From NCBI GenBank assembly GCA_902806565.1, contig CADCXA010000050.1:62001-126000 (forward strand): DNA of 64,000 nucleotides, written 5' to 3'. Positions 11,336 to 22,897 of the stretch are shown here, piece after piece. The position numbers and the translations under genes are program-made. Within the stretch, counting starts at the first letter, position 1; every line of letters starts with the position of its first letter. The notes beneath the pieces were generated by a model. It was given only the letters and a program-made list of their open reading frames with translations, did no database searches and had not been told where the DNA came from. Source of the DNA: Hypoxylon rubiginosum (taxonomy: Eukaryota > Ascomycota > Sordariomycetes > Xylariales > Hypoxylaceae).

Positions 11336-14300
11336 GGCAGCTTATAATATGTGCGATATCGAGTGATAGTGGAAATACTGCAGCATTCAATACAGCGTTA
11401 TGTTCCACGATAGCAGAGTAAGGCCTCAACTTATACTAAGTCGTTGAAGACTGTTTCGGAACCGCTCTCGGCCTTTCGTGGAAGCGCAAAGACGACGAGT
11501 GGGCGAGGACTGCTGCCGCTTCGGCATAGTGAACTCGGTGGGTGGGCGGACGGTCGGAATTCTACTGCCGGCGAAGATGAAGATGGCATGCATATATGCA
11601 CGCTCGTCAAACCCGTCCGGATGATGTCCCCCTCTATGCATAAGAATCAATCAATTCGCGCGGTTGTGAGGTCATAAGTCGACAGCGGATGAAACAACTT
11701 GCCATACTTAAGCTCTATCTCCGACCGTCCGATCTCGACGTAACGTTAAAGAAGCAGGGCCTATAAATCTCGACGTCGCCCCACGCATATATTTATTCTA
11801 GGCCATTCGGAGAGGAAAGTCCCCGTCGCATAAAACAGTAAGTCATGGGTTAGACGTACGTGTGTACGGAGTTAGGAACTCGTAACAACACCGTTGCGAG
11901 TGAAAAGAGTCCAATCAGCGTTTCTACCAATCATGCTCATCTTAAAGTCCCTGTATAATCTGCAGCAGGCCTCCCCGGCCCAGAACTCTTCCTAGGAGAT
12001 TTCCATAGATGGTCACTGGAACTTGTGATGGCCGTATAGCAGAATTACGTGGTAATGCAACTGGAATTGTGGCTCAAAATAGGAGGCGGGCGGGTGGAGA
12101 GTTCCGAAGTGTGTCTCTCTACGGTAATCAGCTCAGATATTGCATGCCTTGGATAGGTAGGTATAAAAATGCTAGCTGCGGGGCCTGGTATGACCCTACA
12201 ATTATCCAGTGATTTGTCGAGGAGAAGCTGTTCCACCCTCTAAACAATAGACGTGTTTCAAGGTTATTCGATCAGCTCTCCAAAGAGCGACATGCATTTT
12301 AAGTATCCACCCTTTTTGGGGCCCTGATATGTGAAATTTCATTGAAACTATCGTACACTGAGTATGTACAGCCACTTGATAACTGTATTATCATAAGGCG
12401 CTTATGAGGTAGGTACCTAGGTAAGTAATGTACCTATCTAGGGCCTTAATTGGGCTTAATAAGTAGTATAAGCTCGTAAAGGTATACGAAAAGTTCCAGC
12501 GTCCGTCTAGTTAATAGGAGTAGCTGATCCGACAGAAGAGAAACATCACAATGATACCCTACTAAATAGCTAATCCCAACGACGCGGATAACTACATGAA
12601 TACTAGTTACTTACTGTCACGAGGCCAACCATGCGAGAAGGAAACAACTATGTTGTTACACGAAGAGCTACGAACCTAGGAGGCTACCAAATCCCATGTA
12701 TATACAAGAGGTCAGGACGAAGAGGCCTATCCCTTCATACCCATAAGCCTGTAACCCCTATCCAGACCCCTTAGCCCCTATTATGGCCATGAGGGCTCTG
12801 TGACTCCTATCTGATCCGTAAGGGTGACCAACAGGTCCATAGCCTGACGAGGGCTATGATCCTGACAACTACCTAGGCAGTTTATGCCTACGACGGCAGC
12901 TACTAGATAAGCTGATCGGTTATACACTGATGGTGTCGTGGCTCCGTTATCTACGGTGAGATGACAGTGGACCAATCCAATGGATTAATCGGCTAGGTCG
13001 TCTTATCCGAACCAACACTAGTAACTACCTACCGTAAATACCGTTCCAAGGGGCCAGGAGCCGGGAGGTTTGAACCTTGGCAGCTTCCCAGTTGATACTT
13101 GTGAATACCGACGTGCTGTTTCCCCCCGTGATGATGGCAATCAATATGTATGAATACTTTAAACAGGGCTATACTACAACGTAAACCTAATAAGAAGAGA
13201 TCTATTGTGCTGTTGTCCTGGCTCCTATCCGGACTAACAGGCTGAACCCCTATCTTGAGCGAAAACCCAGATCTTTAATACGGTAGCTGGTCGTAAATAT
13301 ACCTAAAACCCAAGATGTTCGGAAATATTTGGCTACCTAACCTAATATAGATAGGCAGTCGGAGAGAAAGCCTGCCAGAGGAAGAGTTAACAAGTTAACT
13401 TTACTCAGGTAGCTACGGCATGGTGCCAGTACTCATTCCAAAGATATAATAAAAATAATAAAAATAAGTTATAATTCAAATAGACGCAATTTTATATATA
13501 TACTTTTATCCATCATCCTAGTATTGCAACAATATCATGTTACCCTTTATGAGACAAAGCGAGTGAATCCGTAAGTCCAAGCTAAATAGACACAAGCAAT
13601 AGTTGGAGTCATGACAATGAACCAACGTGTCGGAACCTACCTACCTGGTATCTAGGTAGATAATATTGGGGGGGTTTTTTCCCGTAGCTACTAAGACACC
13701 AATGCGGTTTACATTATGTTGCAACCAACAATTTTGAAATGCTCGTAGTGAATAGTATAGCATGACTAAGCGGGTGGATAGGAGATTGACCTACCAAGAA
13801 ACTAAGAGAGACGACGCCGCATATACTACATAATTAGAAAATATTTTTCAAGATGTGGAACTATTATACCATATCTGCCACAATATGATGTAATTATTTC
13901 AGGCTGGTACTCGATGTTCCAAGGATCAAGCTCGCTTCGAAGATCTTGCTCCAGAAATGTCTCAAACCCGATGATATAACAAAGATCAAAGTTTCTTTTG
14001 ATGCCTTTTGGTAGAGCGCGCACGTGCGGAGCATGCGCAGGCTTTCTTAACAATTCGTGTAACCTTTCGCGTGGGCCCTTCGTGGCGAATCAGATGCCAA
14101 TTCCTACGTGTATGATATCCTAACAATGACAAAGAGGAAAGTTGAAAGATGCCGACAGTTCGGTTCCATTGAATGTGTCTTATCGACTCGGATTACTGAT
14201 GTCCCTATCGGGCAGACAAGGAGCATCTTGCCACGACATGATCCTACGTTTATCTCCTCCTAGTATGTCTCCTTTTTCTTCCCTTGTTATCCTCTCAATC

Positions 14301-16983
14301 ACTAGGGTGGAAGGGCTTATCAAGGAAAAATTCTGTTCGGGTGTAATAGCACCCGTGCTTATTACAATGATTTTCATTTGTGTGCGGTGACAGGATGGTA
14401 TCGCTCGCATATCTCGAGCTCTTTCGTCCCAACGCTGTTGATTTGTGCGAATTCGCCATCCGTCCCCGCTATTATGCATGTACCCCTTTTCACCCTCATC
14501 CTTTTTCAACCCACTCCCCTTTCTAGGCCCCTGTGTGACTCTACATGTTACTCAATATAGGTGCAGATAATCCCCTTAAGAATTAAGCTTATGTAGGTAC
14601 CTAGCCATGTTACACCCAAATGCGATTTGCGCCTCGCTTCTGCATGAGCAACAGTCCCGCACAGAGGAAGATCTTTCTAATCTAGACTACATACATGATC
14701 CTATGCATTCTACTGAAATACTATGTAGCTTAAAGCCTTCTATCCTCCTAGACCTCATTTTCCCTTCTTAGACTTCCTTTGCCCTAGTCGTCTCTTCTCC
14801 TCGTTGCTTACTATACCATAAGAGCAGTTGAATCCTTCTAGTGTCACAATAGGGATAGTGAAGGGTGGCGACCGGGTAGGATTGGCCGCATACGGATTTT
14901 ACCTACAACTCCCGTTCATAGCTTATGGCTGACATAAGATGGCTTCTGGCATGTAATCTAAACAACTCTATACGACAGATACATGGGGTTTAAAGGCACA
15001 CCGAAGGTGCTAGACTAGGTGGTCTCCAATTTATTAACCTGCATACCCAACGTAGCAGATCTGATCAACCATTCAGGGATATTCCTCGGTGCCCGTAGGC
15101 TTACTTGATGTACGGGAAAATTGTTCTAGATTAGGTTATCGCCCCGATTCCTTTTGCGAGTCGGCAGTTCGCCGTGTTGATCAGGGGCTAGACTATACCT
15201 TACTAGCAGGTGGGCAACACATTTGCCAACCTGCCATGAAGGTGCCATATAGGAAGAATACTCTGATCGAACGAACCATTGGGTCGAATTAGAGGTAAGG
15301 ACGATGAGAGATTTGCTTGATGGTGTTGATGTAAAAATCTATCATATGATACCTCTTATCATGTACGTAAGATGTGTCCGTCTGACTGAATCCAGGCCGT
15401 GTCGACACATTCACCCGAAAATTTGATGCATGTGATAACACGGGGCCAGGCTTCGGTAGCTACCGATCGATCCTACGGGAGTTTAATTTATGTAGCGTGT
15501 AGAACTGAATGCTACAGATCATTCAATCCTAGATATAGTACGTGCTTGTATTGCTATATTTCATGTCTGATTGTGAGATTTTAATGGCCATTTCCCCGCG
15601 AATGTATCTAAGACCCTTACGGGATCAGGGGTGTCTGAAGAAGCGGGATCGAAACATATCAACATATCGAAAGAGGTTGAATAAAGTGACGCATAGGTAT
15701 TATATGAGGCTTGTAGGGTAGACTACGGGAAAGATTGATGTCAATTGTCAATTTTGGCACTTTGGCGGTTTCATTCAAATTAAAAGCCCTAGCTATTGAC
15801 TGGCGTAGCCTCTTCCACGGTATCCTAGGAGGTAACTACATGTTCTCCGATGTAGCGATAACTCCTTTCCCCTCTAAAGTTGCTGATCCGCCGGGGAGTA
15901 TTGAATTCCCAGTGTAACGATCGTACAATGAAACTCAGGGTTATACTGCAGAATTATTACGTAGACCGTCGCCTTGGAACCCCAAACTGGCGGATGTAAC
16001 CAAGCCTTAATGTTTTGTCAGGAACTGAGGCTCATGATTTGTATTGCTAGACATACCGCTAGTCTAACAAACGTCCAATCGTATATTTGCGATTGTCTTG
16101 CCAATTGCAACGTACGTCTTACTACCTTCCCTAACGATAGCCAGAATCCACCATTGCCTTACGCTCCTTCAACCGTATCATAGGACTTATATCCTAGGAA
16201 GAGAGACGGAATGTTCCTTCAAGATCTCGAGCCATGCAAACTGAATGTTTGGCTACAACCTGCAGGGGAGGAGTTGCATTCGCAGCCAGGGAGGAGGTGC
16301 GTAGTACGGCAATCCACCGAGGCGTGATCGGGAAGTATCGATTCATGCATGACTACGAAGTTGCCGCCATGGTTCAAGCCTCTATCATATAGCCAGATGC
16401 AGCGTTTAGACAGCGTTTGAGCCGCGCTGGCGCACGGTATCATCGCTAAGTGGTGATTGCTGAGGCAGCTCTGGACCGCAAATAACAAATCTAAGCTTGG
16501 TATCGATGGCAATCCAGATAACGACTGAAAACCACCAGGATACCTGCCTGCCTAAGGTAGACATTACCTTGTAGGAGCGATAGCCCTAGTTCGAATGACT
16601 TGGTCCTGTTTTATCCGTAAGAGATAACAAGCACGTGTGATTTGACCTTCTCTCTGTTTGTGGCTCACTGTGGTCGGTCCGGATGAAAAAGGTACAAGGC
16701 AGGAACCAGGTTCCACGTCTTTTGTTTATCACTACATAAAGTACCTATCTAAGGGATATATATTCAAAGACTTTCGGCTGCCCCGATTCTTGAAAGGATC
16801 ATACTCAAGACCTGTTCTACGTTCTACTCCTTTTTCCTGAAAGCACCCCCAAAACACACTCGTCTGAAAGAAGCCCAAACTACTATTTCAATTCACTCAA
16901 GGTCTGTCCAAAGGCTTTTTCAGGAGCCACACTCTTCATACCATCCACACCTCACCCGCCTCGTAAGGTATCGCTGTATCAAA
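11336..16983. other. 5.6-kb gene-poor interval between divergent P450 and PAL
   Basis: I find no supportable gene; all reading frames are short, lack recognisable domains and are not joined by plausible splice sites. TACCTAGGTA-type motifs occur at about 12406-12442, 13635-13660 and 14592-14604. The stretch 13440-13510 is very AT-rich. A short cysteine-containing frame of 97 codons at 16219-16512 (minus) and one of 109 codons at 14180-14509 (minus) are the longest open frames. A TATA-like ATATATA lies at 16756-16762, about 220 nt before the PAL start. The interval could hold decayed sequence, but nothing is recognisable. Confidence 0.45.
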
Positions 16984-19242
16984 ATGGGCAACAAGAGTAT
17001 TCATCTCGCCAAGGTTTCCGAGGCATGGGACCACCTACAGACACGTATCCAGTCTGGTGGCTATGAGTTAGATGGCCAGAACCTCCACATCTCGGATGTG
17101 GTAGCCACTGCACTGTATGCTACATAACTACCTTTCTACGTTCGCAAACTAACGAGTTCTCTAGCCACGGCTGTACGCCCCGAGTCACTGAAGACCCGGA
17201 GGTCATCAAGGCGATCCAGGACAGTGTTGATGTGCTAGCCCTATACCTCAAAAACGGGTGGCACGTTTACGGTATGTAGGCCTCACGCTCTTGGCCATAC
17301 CAGTTACTAACCAATGGGTAGGCGTCAACACCGGCTTCGGCGGAAGTGCGGACTCCCGTACCGACCAAGTCGTAGCGCTACAGTCATCCTTGATGCAACT
17401 TACCCAGAGTGGTATCCTCTCACGCACCGAAGATGGCTCTATGCCGGGTGGTTCTATGCCCTCCTCCTGGGTCCGAGCAGCCATAGTTGTGAGGGTCAAC
17501 AGTACCCTGCGTGGCCACTCGGCGGTCTCACTCCCGATTCTCAAGTCCATAACGTCCTTGCTTAAGCATAACTTGCACCCCGTAATCCCACTACGCGGCT
17601 CCGTCTCCAGTTCAGGCGACCTGATGCCACTTTCCTACATTGCAGGCAGTATTGAGGGCAATCCCGATATCCTTGTTGAAAGGAACGGGAAAGTTATTCC
17701 TGCCCCCCAGGCGCTGGCGGAGGCGGGAATTCAACCGATGAAGCTTGGCCCTAAAGAGGGTCTCGGTTTAGTTAACGGAACGTCGTCGTCAGCGGCACTT
17801 GCATCGATAGTCATCACCGATGCGCACCGCTTAGCTTTGCTTTCACAGGCACTTACCGGCATGGCTGTTGAGGTAAGCTACTAACGTCCAGTCCTTAATG
17901 ACCCCAGAGACTAACATAATGCAATACAAAGGCGCTCCACGGAAGCAGAGGAAGCTTTGACCCCTTCATAGCTAAGATCAGACCGCATCCGGGCCAAATC
18001 GAAGTCGCCCGTAATATTTACTACTTTATGGGCGGCTCCGCCCTGGCACGCGACGTCCTGACGCCGAAGGACCGTCGCTCTGACGACCTGGTTCAGGATC
18101 GCTACTCTGTGCGAAGCGCTCCGCAATGGATTGGTCCGCAATTGGAAGATCTCCTCCTCGCAGACCAGCAAATCAGTATCGAACTCAACTCCACATGCGA
18201 CAACCCCCTCGTCGACGTAGAGAACACCGATATTCACTACGGTGCCAATTTCCAGGCGGCATGCATAACGTCAGCTATGGAGAAAGTGCGGCTGTCGCTG
18301 CAGATGTTTGGCAGGATGCTATTCTCGCAGCTGACTGAGATGGTCGACCCGACGCTCAGCGGAGGCCTGCCGGCTAACCTTGCCTCGGATGACCCTAGTT
18401 TGTCCTTCACCATGAAGGGAGTTGAGATCAACATGGCTGCCTACATGGCTGAGCTGTCCTACTACGCTAGCCCTATGAGCCCGTATGTCCAGGCGGCCGA
18501 GATGCACAACCAGTCTGTCAACTCGATGGCCTTGGCGTCGGCACGAATGAGCGCACATGCGACAGATATCCTGACGTTGATGACCGCGGCTCATCTGTAC
18601 GCCACATGCCAAGCCGTCGATCTTAGAGCATTGCACATGGCTTTCATAGAAAAGGCCAAGGAGACGATCGCATCTGTCACCGCACAATCGTTCTCGAGCA
18701 GCCTGGTGGCTGAGGAGTTGGAAGCTCTCCAGAAGGCTCTGGCAAAACACGTATCGCCTTCTTGGTCATCGTCGACTAAGTCGGATCTCCAAGTTCGGTG
18801 CGACGCACTCGTGAGCACGGCCGTGCCCATTATCGTCGACCACATCAAGGGTTCACTCGCAGATGTGCAACAGTGGAAAGAGAACGCCACCAAAGCTGTG
18901 TCTGCCACTTGGGCTGAGACTTACGAGACTTTCCGTGCCGATCCTCACACCTCCAAGCTCTTAGGAAAAGGCGGCAAGGTTCTCTATCAGTTCGTGCGCG
19001 AGAGGCTTGGCGTGCCGTTCCATCAAGGCTACGTTGAACACCCCACTATCAAGGTCAACACACTGAATGGCCGAGAGAAGAAGACTGTCGGCGGTTGGGT
19101 CTCGGTCGTCCATGACGCCATCAAGGACGGTTCATTGTACGGGCCCCTAATCGAGTTAGCCGCCGAGGGTCTACTCAAAGAGACAAACGGCTACACGAAC
19201 GGACACACGAACGGAACAAACGGAACTAATGGCAAAATTTAA
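16984..19242 (+). CDS. Phenylalanine ammonia-lyase with a Ser-Ser-Gly MIO triad
   Basis: Aromatic amino-acid lyase that removes ammonia non-oxidatively from L-phenylalanine to give trans-cinnamate. Predicted exons: 16984..17114, 17165..17271, 17322..17872, 17932..19242, giving 699 aa, the usual fungal PAL length. Catalytic Tyr79 sits in YGVNTGFGG. The cofactor loop GSVSSSGDLMPLSYIAG contains Ser176-Ser177-Gly178 where the family has Ala-Ser-Gly, which cyclises to MIO. NGTSSSAALA, QDRYSVRSAPQW, NSTCDNPLVD and YGANFQAA are the expected conserved blocks. At the selectivity site, where Rhodotorula PAL has His-Gln, I align Leu-Thr (LMQLTQSG), which argues against a tyrosine preference. The C-terminus ends in TNG-type repeats (TNGHTNGTNGTNG), probably disordered. 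The neighbouring P450s and transporter suggest a phenylalanine-derived pathway, but the gene is separated from them by 5.6 kb. Histidine lyase is unlikely given the fungal PAL length and motifs. Confidence 0.93.
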
Positions 19243-22200
19243 TGAAGAATGTGGTGTCGAGTCCGCAGTTCGGCCGTCGTAACAAAAAGAGATGATTCAT
19301 CGGGAGTTGGCATGCGGCTCTACTTGTCGATCAAAGGGAAAAGAGACAAAAAGGAAGAGAACCCGACGGGTTGGTTAGACCATTTTCCAACTAATTTTAA
19401 CAATCACTGCACGTGGCTTCTTTCAGTTCTAGGTACCTTTGTGTTACCCATGCAAAGGACCCTAGGTTATACTGAGACATTCTTTATGTAATTAGAGTCA
19501 ATCTAGATGCATTCCCTTTTTTACGAGACTATGATCTTTGAGTGCAGAAATTAATTAACCCGATTAGAAAATGAGTTTCGGTAAGGAATATATTGTGTTG
19601 CAAAAGAGGTAGTTGGTGAGTTGGTGAGTTGGTGAGTTGATGAGGTTGTTCTGGCAAAATTGAATGATTTTATGCATCGAGATAACTGTGATTTATAATC
19701 TGCTTCTATTAATAATTTTCCCTTTCTCATCGACCGAGTCTTTCATGACATAACTCGGGTAGAGACTAATTATAGGGTATTGGTACTATGTATTGAAGAG
19801 AGAGAGAGGATGTCGATAACGATCTCAAGACTCTTGGTATGAATCCGACACCGGCTTAAGTAATAAGTTGTTTATTCCTCTTATCACGAGCCTTATCAAT
19901 CCCCCGCGGTTAAACATGGACCGTGAGGATTATCCCCTGAATGCCCCTGACCCTTGCAGCGCCTAGACCCGAACCTTTAATCCTTGGGCCTGGTTATTTG
20001 TACATGATACATGATACATGATACGAAGTACTACATGTAAGCCCATCTTGAGTGCCTCCTGATGAAACCAATGCGAAACCACGGAATTCTGCCAGAAGGA
20101 CCCTACGGTCCTACATTGTACTCGCTTCGCATTCTATTTTCTAATTTTGATGTACGCGGCTACCCGGAAACAGTGTATTCGTCGTCATAATCGAACGATG
20201 TTGCTTAACATGGAGAGCGGGACTGCGGGATTGCTACATCTCGACCCAAGATTTCAGGTCTCGTGGTCCTTCTCCGTTCTCATGGCACTTCCAAGTCACT
20301 AAAGAAGCAAAGGTGCTGATGGCTGACTGGTCATGCGGGGAGATCTACCACTCGCAACCGACGATTCGGTCACTCGAAGCCATCAGAAACGACGGACATG
20401 CCAAGGGATGCGTTTGAGGTAATTCCCAATCGCGTCTTTTCAGTATATCCGCATCGCTCCCAGGTCGCTCCCAGGTGGCTGGACCTGCACGGGTCACGAC
20501 TCCTGCGAGAGGAAGCAGATCTTCCGAATTCACGATCCGGTATCCGTAAGGCTGTGTTTTTTATTTATTTCTTCAACAAGACTCGACCTAGCTGCCTAGG
20601 TAAAGACACATTGGCTGTTCAGCTGAAAGCATACCATCACCAAATGCTTCGTTCTCGTTGAGCCTAATAAAATTTGGTGTCTTGCACATCAAACGCCTTG
20701 CCGAAGCGGCATTGGTGGCGTAGGTAGTAGCCATGCTCAATCAGAGGCCCAATCAGAGATACGGATATCGTAATTCCTAGCCGTGGCTTGCAGTAGCGGA
20801 GAGGTGTCAACCCGCCACAGGGTCTGGGATTGATGGAATGAACCGAAAACAGGAACTGTGGCTGCTGGGCATCGTAGGCCGATAGGTCACCAGTCTTCCT
20901 ATGGCACATACGCTTAATCGAGATTCGATTTCTTGAATGGGGGAATGACCTGCGTCAAGCGCTAGCCGTCGAAGAGTCCAATTCTAGATCGCCACATCAC
21001 ATAATGGTATATATCAAACTATATTATAGCTGTATAGCTGCTTGGAATGCTTGCTCAATCACACCGCCAACTCAAATCTCACCTTTAAGCATTTTTAAGC
21101 GATGATTGGCTCGCCCTATAACTAGGCGGTGGATAGATTTAAAGATTCGAATTGATATAAGTGCCATATTTCAATAGATACCTACCTGCATACCTATCTA
21201 GGTATCTTTTTATCTTGTTTTATATAGATATATATTCTCGTGTTCTTCTACAAGCGCAGCTAGTGAAATATGTCGAGGCCGAGGCTAACGGCAGTGGAGC
21301 CTTGAATAGGGGGCTCGCCAAACTGAGCGTTTTTGTTCCTGCAGGAAATCTTCCGCCCTGTTCAACCTCCTGCATAATACATTATCAACATCCACCACGA
21401 ATGGTACGGTACTATATGCACATGTTTTTTTTTTCCTTTTCTTGCCCTGCTCTCGATCAAGAGAGGTTTGAGTCGATAAATCGCTTCGCTCGGTACCGAG
21501 AGATATTAAGATCTTGATACTTGATCGCAAAACATGGCAAGTACCTAAGCATGTTTGAGACTAAGGTATTCCCTTTTTTTCTTTCCTTTTGAGATTGTGT
21601 CAAAACATGTACCCGATTTGGCATCTGCACTCACCCTGAAAACCTGGGGTAGCCAAAATAGGAGCTTTGGTTCCTGAGCGCGCCGAGAGTCTAGGAGTCG
21701 AGGGGTCTGATTGGCGAGGTCGCAATGCGCCGAAGATTCACAAGGGGTTCAGGCAAGGATCCTAGCGTGGTATTTTAGTTATGGCCCAATCCGGGGTTAG
21801 AAGGTGAACAACTCAGAGCAAAGACTGAGGCGAAAATACAGAAAGCAGCTCGTCTGCTATGTTATTGATATTACACTTATACTTCACTTCGTAGATAGGT
21901 ACGTATAAATAAGCAGCGTTTACCGTACCGTAGCCAAGCTATTAATCTCTAATGGTGCGCCCATCATCCGTTAGTTTATCTGTACATAATCCACGTGGTC
22001 GCCCGTCTATCTTAGATCCATTGCCGTGCAGAAAGTTTTCTTTTAGTATTCTACCCGTTAGCTTATCTGCACCTGAGCATGCACACACGTACTATTTTAG
22101 GGGCATTGTAAGTGCTTGATTGTACCTACCTATGCTGTAAAATCTCCATGTCTAAGATTTTAAGATTTTTAGTATCTTGAGAGAAATGTCGTTCATTACT

Positions 22201-22897
22201 ATTGGTGGCTAGACGGCTAGAAACATGAGTTAAATATCATCCTGGACCCTAGCAGCTGCAGTACAACCAAACACTGACAGGTACTTTGGTTCAAGCGGGG
22301 GTTTGTGGTTTGTGGTTTGTCTCTGCCCACTGCTAAGTATTACATTTACATAGTACACTGCTAAAGTATTAGCGGCCTCTTCAACACCCTTCTCTATCGC
22401 GAACAAGGCTCTTTGGAAAATGCAACCATCTCATCTCTCTGCCAGCCTGTAAATTTTTAGCTAGTTTTGGCACTTGACCCCTATTGCTCGCTCGCTCTAT
22501 GGGGAAGATGCCTTCATCTTGTTTATTTTTTTAATTTACTTTTCTCTCCTCTATGTACCGTTTGACTCTCTTGCATCTGTACTATTCGGATTGAATTCGA
22601 TTGTCATACATCTTTCTTCCTCTAAACAACCTGCGTGTTCATTTTCATGTAACGCGATTGAACATCGATTACACCTGGTACCCTTGCGGCAGCCCCAGCA
22701 GGTGTCGGCACGCGCTTAGCTGTCTTGTGTCTCACTCCTTTTGCCCTCGTACCCTGTCAGATTATATATGCGGCGTCAATCAGGGTCACCTAGCCGTCTC
22801 GAATGACAAGCTCTGACTTGACAACAGTTGGTGACGCCGATTGGCTTCCCGGCCCCCTTGAACAACGACACACAGTCGTCCCTCTGCATTGTGGACC
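19243..22897. other. Intergenic, 3.7 kb, simple repeats and promoter of the RhoGAP gene
   Basis: No gene is supported. Short tandem repeats are present: a GTTGGTGA-type octamer at about 19612-19645, ACATGAT three times at 20001-20024, and TTTGTGG three times at about 22304-22320. A TACCTAGGTA-like cluster lies at 21181-21207. The last 450 bp are pyrimidine-rich, as expected for a fungal promoter and 5' leader. Confidence 0.4.
19612..19645. repeat. Octanucleotide tandem repeat downstream of PAL
   Basis: The unit GTTGGTGA is repeated about four times, the last copy diverged (GTTGATGA). It lies about 370 bp past the PAL stop codon and is probably a simple slippage repeat. Confidence 0.8.

Noticed and set aside
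14180..14509. Gene in the PAL upstream interval
   Set aside because: 109-codon frame lacks homology features I recognise and has no supporting splice sites or context.
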